A stretch of DNA of 64,000 nt from Xanthobacteraceae bacterium (GTDB lineage Bacteria; Pseudomonadota; Alphaproteobacteria; Rhizobiales; Xanthobacteraceae), in NCBI GenBank assembly GCA_022844485.1, contig JALHLQ010000022.1:1-64000 (forward strand). Direction: 5' to 3'. This document shows, one piece after another, positions 57,376-64,000 of the stretch. Position 1 is the stretch's first letter. Each line of letters begins with the position of its first letter. The translations under genes and the position numbers were made by a program. A model generated the notes under the pieces. That model made no database searches, had not been told where the DNA came from, and worked only from the letters and a program-made list of their open reading frames with translations.

Positions 57376-57395
57376 TCCCGCTGCGTCGAGTCCCA

Positions 57396-57419
57396 CATGT
57401 ATCCCGGGCGGGATACATG
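57396..57419. promoter_or_regulatory. perfect 10-base inverted repeat between tRNA-Leu and tig
   Basis: CATGTATCCC (57396-57405) is exactly complemented by GGGATACATG (57410-57419) around a GGGC loop. No T tract follows, so it is a poor intrinsic terminator; it could stop tRNA transcription, mark a processing site, or be an operator in front of tig, whose start is 28 bases further on. Confidence 0.6.
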
Positions 57420-57447
57420 ACCACACAAAGTACAGACAGACTGACCC

Positions 57448-58803
57448 ATGCAGATCACCGAGACCGCTTCCGAGGGATTGAAGCGCGAATTCAAAGTCAT
57501 AGTGCCGGCTACCGAGCTTGATGCGAGGGTAGAACAGCGGCTGGTCGAGCTGAAGGACCGGGTACGCCTCAACGGTTTCCGCCCCGGCAAGGTCCCGGTT
57601 GCCCATCTGAAACGCATCTATGGCCGCGCGGTCATGGCCGAGACGATCGAAGCCGCCGTGCGCGACGTCAATGCCTCGATTGCCTCCGAACATGGCTTGA
57701 AGCTAGCCATGGAGCCCAAGGTCACGTTGCCGACGGAAGAAGGCGAGGTGCAGGCCATGGTCGAGGGCAAGGCCGATCTGGCCTACACCGTCGCGATGGA
57801 GGTCTTGCCGCAGGTCGATCTCGCTGATTTCAAAGGTATCACGCTCGATCGGCTATCGGCGGACGTGACTGACCTCGAGGTCGATGAGGCGCTGCAGCGA
57901 ATCGCAGATCAGAATCGGCCTTATCTGCCAAAAGATGAGGGCGCCGCCGCCGACAAGGGAGACAAGGTCACGGTGTCCTTTGTCGGCACGATCGACGGCA
58001 AGCCGTTTGAGGGCGGTTCGGGCGAGGACATCGCCGTGGAGCTTGGCTCCAATTCATTCATCCCCGGGTTCGAAGAGCAGTTGATCGGGATCAAGCCGAA
58101 CGAGACGCGCACGGTAAAGGCTACGTTTCCACAGAACTATCTCAAGTCTGACCTCGCCGGCAAGGAAGCCGCGTTCGAAGTCACCGCCAAGTCCATCGAG
58201 ATGCCGGGTACGGTTACGATCGATGACGAATTCGCGAAGTCCCTCGGCATGGACTCGCTGGACAAGTTGCGGGACGCGATCAAGGAGCGCATCGCTCAAG
58301 AGCATGCTGCCGTCAGCCGCCGACGCGTCAAGCGCGCGCTGCTCGACAAGCTGGACGAGATGCACAAGTTCGAGCTGCCCCCGAGTCTGGTCGAGCAGGA
58401 ATTCGAGGGCGTGTGGCGCACCGTGACGTCCGATCTGGGAGCGCAGGGACGCACGCTGGCCGATGAGGGCACGACCGAGGACGACGCCAAGGCCGAGTAT
58501 CGCCGGATCGCCGAGCGGCGCGTGCGGCTCGGTCTCGTACTTGCCGAGATCGGTGAAAAGAACAATATCAAGGTGAACGACGAAGAAGTCACTCGCGCGC
58601 TCGTGGAGCGCGCGCGGCAGATGCCGGGGCAAGAACAGCGCGTTTGGGATTACTACCGCAACAATCCGCAAGCGCTGGCGAGTCTTCGCGCGCCGATCTA
58701 TGAGGAGAAGGTTGTCGATTTCCTTCTCGAACTCGCCAAGGTGTCCGACAAGAAAGTCCCGCGCGAGGAACTTTATCGGGAAGACGAATCCGTTCCCGCC
58801 TGA
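57448..58803 (+). CDS. tig: trigger factor (ribosome-associated chaperone)
   Basis: Trigger factor binds at the ribosome exit tunnel and folds nascent chains. The 451-residue protein has the ribosome-binding N-domain with the signature [20 protein letters not shown] near 45-64 (loop GFRxGKxP), the FKBP-type prolyl isomerase domain ([36 protein letters not shown]), and a helical C-domain. Length is normal. It heads tig-clpP-clpX-lon, the usual proteostasis cluster. Confidence 0.97.
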   Translation: MQITETASEGLKREFKVIVPATELDARVEQRLVELKDRVRLNGFRPGKVPVAHLKRIYGRAVMAETIEAAVRDVNASIASEHGLKLAMEPKVTLPTEEGEVQAMVEGKADLAYTVAMEVLPQVDLADFKGITLDRLSADVTDLEVDEALQRIADQNRPYLPKDEGAAADKGDKVTVSFVGTIDGKPFEGGSGEDIAVELGSNSFIPGFEEQLIGIKPNETRTVKATFPQNYLKSDLAGKEAAFEVTAKSIEMPGTVTIDDEFAKSLGMDSLDKLRDAIKERIAQEHAAVSRRRVKRALLDKLDEMHKFELPPSLVEQEFEGVWRTVTSDLGAQGRTLADEGTTEDDAKAEYRRIAERRVRLGLVLAEIGEKNNIKVNDEEVTRALVERARQMPGQEQRVWDYYRNNPQALASLRAPIYEEKVVDFLLELAKVSDKKVPREELYREDESVPA

Positions 58804-58809
58804 TTGCGT

Positions 58810-58827
58810 TGCGGCCGCCCGGCCGCA
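58810..58827 (+). terminator. short stable hairpin after tig
   Basis: TGCGGCC (58810-58816) pairs with GGCCGCA (58821-58827) around GCCC, seven bases after the tig stop and 52 before clpP. Without a T tract it may reduce rather than stop readthrough into clpP. Confidence 0.4.
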
Positions 58828-58879
58828 CCTGACGATGAACCGGTCCGATCGCCGAACCGAACGGCATTGAGGAGCTCTG

Positions 58880-59512
58880 ATGAGAGACCCTGTTGAAACC
58901 TACATGAATCTTGTGCCGATGGTGGTCGAGCAGACCAATCGCGGCGAGCGTGCCTACGATATTTTTTCGCGGCTGCTGAAAGAGCGCATTATCTTCATCA
59001 CCGGCGGCGTCGAGGATGGAATGGCGACGCTTGTCGTTGCCCAACTTCTGTTTCTTGAAGCGGAGAACCCGAAAAAAGAGATCTCGATGTACATCAATTC
59101 TCCGGGAGGGGTGGTGACCTCTGGACTCGCAATCTACGACACCATGCAGTTCATCCGTCCTGCGGTGAGCACGCTGTGCGTCGGGCAGGCGGCGTCGATG
59201 GGCTCGCTCCTGCTTGCGGCCGGCGCAAAGGGGTTGCGCTTTGCGCTGCCGAACGCGCGCGTGATGGTGCATCAGCCCTCGGGAGGTTTTCAAGGTCAGG
59301 CCACCGACATCATGCTCCACGCCCAGGAAATCCTGAACGTGAAGAAACGGCTGAACGAGATCTACGTGAAGCACACCGGCCAGCCGCTGCAGAGGATCGA
59401 GGATGCGCTCGAGCGAGACAAGTTCCTCACGGCGGAGGCGGCGAAGGAATTTGGGATCGTCGACAGCGTGATCGAGAAACGGCCAGAAGAACTGCCGAAT
59501 CCACGGTCCTGA
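58880..59512 (+). CDS. clpP: ATP-dependent Clp protease proteolytic subunit
   Basis: ClpP forms the double-heptamer protease chamber fed by ClpX or ClpA. The 210-residue protein has the catalytic triad Ser106 ([12 protein letters not shown]), His131 (VMVHQPSGG) and Asp180 (ERDKF), with the usual propeptide region at the N-terminus ([18 protein letters not shown]). A GAGGAGCTCTG-type ribosome site (ATTGAGGAGCTCTG) precedes the ATG. clpX follows after 340 bases. Confidence 0.98.
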   Translation: MRDPVETYMNLVPMVVEQTNRGERAYDIFSRLLKERIIFITGGVEDGMATLVVAQLLFLEAENPKKEISMYINSPGGVVTSGLAIYDTMQFIRPAVSTLCVGQAASMGSLLLAAGAKGLRFALPNARVMVHQPSGGFQGQATDIMLHAQEILNVKKRLNEIYVKHTGQPLQRIEDALERDKFLTAEAAKEFGIVDSVIEKRPEELPNPRS

Positions 59513-59852
59513 ACGGTCAGAACGGGGTGTCCGTCCTTATGTTCGGGATCTGGAAGCACGCCGAGGGCGGCGGGCTTGTGTTCCGGAAATCCTGCGAATA
59601 GATCAGCGTCACCTGCCCGGGCATAAGAAGCGGGAGACCCCTTTCAGGCCTCGGAACGGCCCCCGGTTTTGGCGTCAGCGAAGTATCGTTAATCAAATCT
59701 TGATTGTCGCACCGATAGCATGCTTCGCTATCATCTTGGGGTCGTGGGACCCAGGCAGGGCCATGTTGCGTTGACCTGCTACAGAGTTTCTTAGTGCGCG
59801 GGGCAGTAAGGTGTATCACCCCGGGGCGTGTGCGTTCTGACGGAGAAGTGGA
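59513..59852. other. 340-base region between clpP and clpX
   Basis: No gene is seen. Two small dyads stand out: AATCAA-ATC-TTGATT (59691-59705) and GATAGC/GCTATC (59714-59732). These, with the relative AT-richness around 59680-59740, suggest that clpX has its own promoter here, but no clear -35/-10 pair could be picked by eye. A TTGACC at about 59771 is a possible -35. GGAGAAGTGG before 59853 is the clpX ribosome site. Confidence 0.45.
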
Positions 59853-61118
59853 ATGAGCAAAGTCGGCGGCAGCGAATCGAAGAACACGCTTTACTGCTCG
59901 TTCTGCGGCAAAAGCCAGCACGAGGTCCGCAAGCTGATTGCGGGGCCGACCGTCTTCATCTGCGATGAGTGCGTCGAGCTGTGCATGGACATCATCCGCG
60001 AGGAGAACAAATCCTCGCTGGTGAAATCGCGCGACGGTATTCCGACGCCGAAAGAGATTCGCAAAGTCCTCGACGATTACGTGATCGGGCAGGATCATGC
60101 GAAGAAGGTGCTGTCGGTCGCCGTCCACAACCATTACAAGCGGCTCAATCATCAGACGAAGCACAACGATGTCGAGCTCGCGAAGTCCAACATCCTTCTG
60201 ATCGGGCCGACGGGCTCCGGCAAGACGCTGCTGGCGCAGACGCTTGCGCGCATCCTCGACGTGCCGTTCACGATGGCCGATGCAACGACGCTGACCGAGG
60301 CGGGCTATGTCGGCGAAGACGTCGAGAATATCATTCTCAAGCTGCTTCAGTCGGCCGACTACAATGTCGAGCGGGCGCAGCGGGGGATCGTCTATATCGA
60401 CGAAATCGACAAGATCTCGCGCAAGTCCGACAATCCTTCGATTACGCGGGACGTTTCGGGCGAGGGCGTGCAGCAAGCACTGCTCAAGATCATGGAAGGC
60501 ACCATCGCCTCCGTCCCCCCGCAGGGCGGCCGCAAGCACCCGCAGCAGGAGTTTTTGCAGGTCGATACAACGAACATTCTTTTCGTCTGCGGCGGCGCCT
60601 TCGCCGGGCTCGAGAAGATCATCTCCGCGCGCGGCAAATCCACCTCGATCGGCTTCGGCGCCCGGGTGATTGCGCCCGAGGATCGCAAGCAGGGCGAGAT
60701 CTTTCGCGAGGTCGAGCCGGAGGATCTCCTGAAATACGGCCTGATCCCCGAATTCGTCGGTCGCCTTCCGGTCGTCGCCACGCTGGAAGACCTCGACGAA
60801 GCGGCGCTCAAGAAGATTCTGACCGAGCCGAAGAACGCGCTGGTCAAGCAGTATCAGCGCCTCTTCGAGATGGAGAACATGGACCTGACTATTGCCGAAG
60901 AGGCTCTCGGCGCCATCTCGCGCAAGGCGATCGAGCGCAAGACGGGGGCCCGCGGACTCCGGTCCATCATGGAGAGCATTCTTCTCGACACGATGTTCGA
61001 ACTGCCGAGCCTCGAAGGTGTGGAAGAGGTCGTCATCTCCAAGGAAGTCGTCGAAGGCACGGCGCGCCCGCTCTACATCTACGCGGACCGGCTGGGAGAG
61101 ACCGGCGCGACCGCCTGA
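59853..61118 (+). CDS. clpX: ATP-dependent Clp protease ATP-binding subunit ClpX
   Basis: ClpX unfolds tagged proteins and threads them into ClpP. The 421-residue protein opens with a C4 zinc finger (Cys15, Cys18, Cys37, Cys40: YCSFCGKSQ and ICDECVELC), then a AAA+ domain with [17 protein letters not shown] (Walker A), VYIDEIDKI (Walker B), the pore loop GYVGEDVE and the ARGLRSIME sensor region. It carries the IGF-type loop for docking ClpP. Preceded by clpP and followed by lon. Confidence 0.98.
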   Translation: MSKVGGSESKNTLYCSFCGKSQHEVRKLIAGPTVFICDECVELCMDIIREENKSSLVKSRDGIPTPKEIRKVLDDYVIGQDHAKKVLSVAVHNHYKRLNHQTKHNDVELAKSNILLIGPTGSGKTLLAQTLARILDVPFTMADATTLTEAGYVGEDVENIILKLLQSADYNVERAQRGIVYIDEIDKISRKSDNPSITRDVSGEGVQQALLKIMEGTIASVPPQGGRKHPQQEFLQVDTTNILFVCGGAFAGLEKIISARGKSTSIGFGARVIAPEDRKQGEIFREVEPEDLLKYGLIPEFVGRLPVVATLEDLDEAALKKILTEPKNALVKQYQRLFEMENMDLTIAEEALGAISRKAIERKTGARGLRSIMESILLDTMFELPSLEGVEEVVISKEVVEGTARPLYIYADRLGETGATA

Positions 61119-61207
61119 TGCAGGGCAGCCACAGTATGCAGGCAAACGCCAGTTTTGCCCGCGATTTTTCCTGTTGCGACGGCTCTTTTCTGTCGAATCG
61201 GCGTTAA

Positions 61208-61240
61208 CTTGACAGGGTTGGTGGCCAACGCCACCTAGTA
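61208..61240 (+). promoter_or_regulatory. possible lon promoter / operator region
   Basis: TTGACA (61209-61214) is a perfect -35 hexamer, but the expected -10 at 17-18 bases reads CACCTA/ACCTAG, a poor match. The overlapping dyad GGTGGC-CAAC-GCCACC (about 61219-61234) lies exactly in the spacer, where a repressor or alternative sigma factor could act. The lon start is about 150 bases further on. Confidence 0.35.
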
Positions 61241-61391
61241 CCTACGTCTAAAAGTCGAACCGGGCAGGGTACCGAATCCGCAACTTGATGGGGCACATGG
61301 TTGCCGCCTCCCTCTCCGGCCCTCCGGCACTTCTCGCGACTGCGCCTTGGCGAGTTGCGGGGAGGGGCTTCAAGAACAAGGAACTGGGCCA

Positions 61392-63815
61392 ATGACCACC
61401 AAACCGAGACCCCAACCAGCGCCAGGCGAAACCCGGGCCTACCCGGTTTTGCCGCTTCGCGACATCGTCGTCTTTCCGCACATGATCGTGCCGCTGTTTG
61501 TCGGCCGCGAGAAGTCCATCCGGGCCCTCGAGGAGGTGATGAAAAGCGATACTTTCATCCTCCTGGCGACCCAGAAGAACGCGTCGGACGACGATCCGGC
61601 CACGGATGCCATCTATACGGTTGGCACGCTCGCGAGCGTGCTCCAACTGCTCAAGCTTCCCGACGGTACCGTCAAGGTCCTCGTCGAGGGCGCCAAGCGT
61701 GCGAAGGTACAATCCTATACCGACCGTTCGGAATACTATGAGGCGCAAGCCGACGTACTCGAAGAGAACGCGGGGGAGCGCGTCGAATCCGAGGCGCTGG
61801 CCCGCTCAGTGGTCAGCGAATTTGAAGGCTATGTGAAGCTGAACAAGAAAGTATCCCCCGAGGTCGTAGGCGTCGTTCAGCAGATCGACGATTATGGGAA
61901 GCTCGCGGATACGATCGCCTCTCACCTCGCGGTCAAGATCCCTGACAAGCAGACCGTCCTTGAGACCACGTCCGTCCCGGCCCGGCTCGAGAAGGTGCTC
62001 GGCTTGATGGAGAGCGAAATCTCCGTCCTTCAGGTGGAAAAGCGCATCCGCACGCGGGTCAAGCGCCAAATGGAGAAGACCCAGCGCGAGTACTATCTCA
62101 ACGAGCAAATGAAGGCGATCCAGAAAGAGCTCGGCGACGAGGAAGGGCGCGACGAACTGGCCGAGGTCGAAGACAAGATCAAGAAAACCAAGCTCACCAA
62201 GGAAGCCAGGGACAAGGCGACTCACGAATTGAAGAAGCTCCGGCAGATGTCGCCGATGTCGGCCGAGGCGACCGTGGTGCGCAACTACCTCGATTGGCTG
62301 CTCTCGATCCCGTGGGGCAAGAAGTCGAAGGTCAAGAAGGATTTGCCGGCCGCGGAGCAGGTGCTCGACAACGACCATTTCGGTCTCGAAAAGGTCAAGG
62401 AGCGCATCGTCGAGTATCTCGCGGTGCAGAGCCGGGCCAATAAGCTCTCCGGCCCGATTCTGTGCCTGGTCGGCCCCCCTGGCGTCGGCAAGACCTCGCT
62501 TGGCAAGTCGATCGCGAAAGCGACCGGCCGCGAATTCGTGCGCGTGTCGCTCGGCGGCGTACGGGACGAGGCCGAAATCCGTGGCCATCGCCGGACCTAT
62601 ATCGGCTCCATGCCCGGCAAGATCATTCAGTCGATGCGCAAGGCCAAGACCGCGAACCCACTATTCTTGCTCGATGAGATCGACAAGATGGGTTCGGATT
62701 TCCGCGGCGATCCCTCCTCGGCGTTGCTCGAGGTGCTTGATCCGGAGCAGAACCACACGTTCAACGATCATTACCTTGAGGTCGATTACGACCTCTCGAA
62801 CGTCATGTTCGTGACAACGGCAAACACGCTGAACATTCCGCCTCCGCTCATGGACCGCATGGAGATCATCCGGATTGCGGGCTATACGGAGGATGAAAAG
62901 GTCGAGATCGCGCGACGGCACCTGATCCCAAAGCAGGTCTCCAAGCATGGCCTGGACACCAAGGAATGGTCGATCGACGACGAGGCTCTCTTGTTGCTGA
63001 TCCGCCGCTACACGCGGGAAGCCGGCGTGCGCAACCTCGAGCGCGAGCTCTCCACCTTGATCCGCAAGGCGGTCAAGGAGCTCATGATATCGAAGAAGAA
63101 GACCGTGAAGGTCACCGAGAAGAACCTCAATGACTATCTCGGGCCGCCAAAATTCCGCTTCGGCGAGGCCGAGCTTGAGGATCAGGTCGGAGTTGTCACC
63201 GGCCTGGCATGGACGGAGGTCGGCGGCGAGCTGCTCACGGTCGAGGGCCTCATGATGCCCGGCAAGGGCAAGATGACGGTGACCGGGAACCTTCGGGACG
63301 TGATGAAGGAGTCGATTTCGGCGGCGGCATCCTACGTGCGCTCGCGCGCGGTCGATTTCGGACTGGAGCCGCCTCTGTTCGAGAAGCGCGACATCCACGT
63401 GCACGTGCCGGAAGGCGCGACGCCAAAGGACGGCCCTTCGGCGGGCGTGGCCATGGTCACCGCCATCGTCTCGGTGATGACGGGGATACCGGTGCATCGC
63501 GAGGTGGCGATGACCGGCGAGATCACGTTGCGCGGACGCGTGCTCCCGATCGGCGGCTTGAAGGAGAAGCTGCTTGCGGCGCACCGCGGCGGCATCAAGA
63601 CGGTGATGATCCCCGAGGAGAACGTGAAGGACCTAGCCGATATCTCCGAAAGCGTGAAAAACGCGCTGGAGATCGTTCCGGTCTCGCGCATGGACGAAGT
63701 GCTCAAGCGCGCCCTTGTCCGCATGCCGGAGCCGATCGTCTGGGATGAGTCGGTAGCGAAGCCGGTGGACGCGCCGCCTCCCGATGAAGAGGCCTCGACC
63801 TTCATCGCGCACTAG
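61392..63815 (+). CDS. lon: ATP-dependent protease Lon
   Basis: Lon is the homo-hexameric AAA+ serine protease degrading misfolded and regulatory proteins. From ATG 61392 (AAGGAACTGG upstream) the protein has 807 residues, with the N-terminal substrate-binding LON domain ([22 protein letters not shown]), the AAA+ module with [19 protein letters not shown] (Walker A) and [11 protein letters not shown] (Walker B), and the C-terminal protease with the catalytic dyad Ser683 ([11 protein letters not shown]) and Lys726 (GGLKEK). An earlier in-frame ATG at 61347 is not favoured. It completes tig-clpP-clpX-lon. Confidence 0.98.
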   Translation: MTTKPRPQPAPGETRAYPVLPLRDIVVFPHMIVPLFVGREKSIRALEEVMKSDTFILLATQKNASDDDPATDAIYTVGTLASVLQLLKLPDGTVKVLVEGAKRAKVQSYTDRSEYYEAQADVLEENAGERVESEALARSVVSEFEGYVKLNKKVSPEVVGVVQQIDDYGKLADTIASHLAVKIPDKQTVLETTSVPARLEKVLGLMESEISVLQVEKRIRTRVKRQMEKTQREYYLNEQMKAIQKELGDEEGRDELAEVEDKIKKTKLTKEARDKATHELKKLRQMSPMSAEATVVRNYLDWLLSIPWGKKSKVKKDLPAAEQVLDNDHFGLEKVKERIVEYLAVQSRANKLSGPILCLVGPPGVGKTSLGKSIAKATGREFVRVSLGGVRDEAEIRGHRRTYIGSMPGKIIQSMRKAKTANPLFLLDEIDKMGSDFRGDPSSALLEVLDPEQNHTFNDHYLEVDYDLSNVMFVTTANTLNIPPPLMDRMEIIRIAGYTEDEKVEIARRHLIPKQVSKHGLDTKEWSIDDEALLLLIRRYTREAGVRNLERELSTLIRKAVKELMISKKKTVKVTEKNLNDYLGPPKFRFGEAELEDQVGVVTGLAWTEVGGELLTVEGLMMPGKGKMTVTGNLRDVMKESISAAASYVRSRAVDFGLEPPLFEKRDIHVHVPEGATPKDGPSAGVAMVTAIVSVMTGIPVHREVAMTGEITLRGRVLPIGGLKEKLLAAHRGGIKTVMIPEENVKDLADISESVKNALEIVPVSRMDEVLKRALVRMPEPIVWDESVAKPVDAPPPDEEASTFIAH

Positions 63816-63816
63816 A

Positions 63817-63984
63817 GGCCGCGTCGTCTATCGCGAGCTGATTGCTCGCGGGATGCCGGCCGACACGGCCAGTCGGGTCGCCGGCAACACTCGCCGCTGG
63901 TGGCGCAACTCGGCGATGGCGCTCAACATCGCGCTGCCGAACACTCTCTTCAAACGGCTGGGAGTGCCAACGCTTGCCAGCTAA
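63817..63984 (+). pseudogene. C-terminal remnant of a group II intron reverse transcriptase/maturase
   Basis: The frame reads RVVYRELIARGMPADTASRVAGNTRRWWRNSAMALNIALPNTLFKRLGVPTLAS up to the TAA at 63982-63984. This matches the C-terminus of bacterial group II intron-encoded proteins (the RxxLxxRGxxxxxAxxxAxxxRRWWxNSAMAxxIALPxxxFxxLGVPxL pattern). Only about 55 codons of an expected 400-500 remain, and they begin within a few bases of the lon stop, so the reverse transcriptase and thumb domains are gone. The following bases, CCTCAACCCATCGAAC, are what commonly precedes the intron domain V sequence, which would start just beyond the window end. Confidence 0.7.
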
Positions 63985-64000
63985 CCTCAACCCATCGAAC

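Noticed and set aside
61347..61391. Start of lon 15 codons further upstream
   Set aside because: Residues [12 protein letters not shown] are not Lon-like; the ATG at 61392 follows a ribosome site at suitable distance.

Overview
The window looks like the chromosome of an alphaproteobacterium of the order Hyphomicrobiales (Rhizobiales), near the Bradyrhizobium / Rhodopseudomonas / Pseudolabrys / Rhodoplanes group. This rests on gene content and order (gyrA-coaD-ppiA-ppiB-queA-tgt, recG | sdhE-mfd, tig-clpP-clpX-lon), a GH17-type periplasmic glucan locus (ndvB/ndvC-like), phosphatidylcholine synthase, an invasion-associated-locus-B protein, strongly GC-biased third positions, and small palindromic repeats of a type I associate with this group. 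No species can be named from sequence alone. Most of the window is ordinary core genome; there is no rRNA operon, CRISPR array, prophage or intact insertion sequence.

Layout. 1-10316: gyrA, then an ankyrin-repeat protein, a mini periplasmic-binding lipoprotein coupled to an atypical CDF transporter, coaD, two cyclophilins, a short tandem repeat array, queA and tgt. 10431-14271: a two-subunit molybdenum hydroxylase (iorAB type) and a Tat-exported amidohydrolase. 14356-19276: a secreted trypsin-like protease, tRNA-Lys, an M20 amidohydrolase, and a MaoC-phosphotransacylase fusion directly followed by acetate kinase. 19294-24564: the glucan locus. 24524-31642: small membrane proteins, an EamA transporter, glmU and glmS (UDP-GlcNAc supply), DUF454 and DUF502 proteins. 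31674-37686: recG facing away from sdhE-mfd. 37708-43182: a minus-strand row of an orphan YejA-like binding protein, an AMP-ligase-like pseudoenzyme, a degenerate GGDEF protein and a DsbA-family oxidoreductase. 43415-48257: IalB protein, HspQ, malyl-CoA-lyase-like protein, AEC transporter, a CoA-transferase remnant and a UbiH-family hydroxylase. 48392-51427: four tightly packed genes, DUF2182-DUF1326-pcs-SDR. 51526-55638: tungstate-type tupA-tupB without the ATPase, quinone reductase and nnrD, converging on a multicopper oxidase. 57291-63815: tRNA-Leu and the proteostasis block tig-clpP-clpX-lon, followed by the 3' tail of a group II intron reverse transcriptase cut off by the window end.

The least ordinary features are: (i) the SBP / pseudo-ANL / degenerate-GGDEF gene row, where two adjacent enzyme-like proteins have both lost their catalytic motifs; (ii) the DUF2182-DUF1326-phosphatidylcholine synthase-SDR unit with overlapping stops and starts; (iii) two gene remnants, a group II intron tail abutting lon and a CoA-transferase start cut at a palindromic repeat; (iv) four copies of one dispersed palindrome, three of them lying right behind a stop codon; (v) a chain of hairpins in the 719-base gap after gyrA; (vi) core proteins with unusual residues at functional positions (GyrA Gln92, Tgt without its zinc cysteines, a CDF transporter lacking half its site-A ligands). 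Several of these may be lineage traits rather than novelties of this strain, and this is said where it applies.
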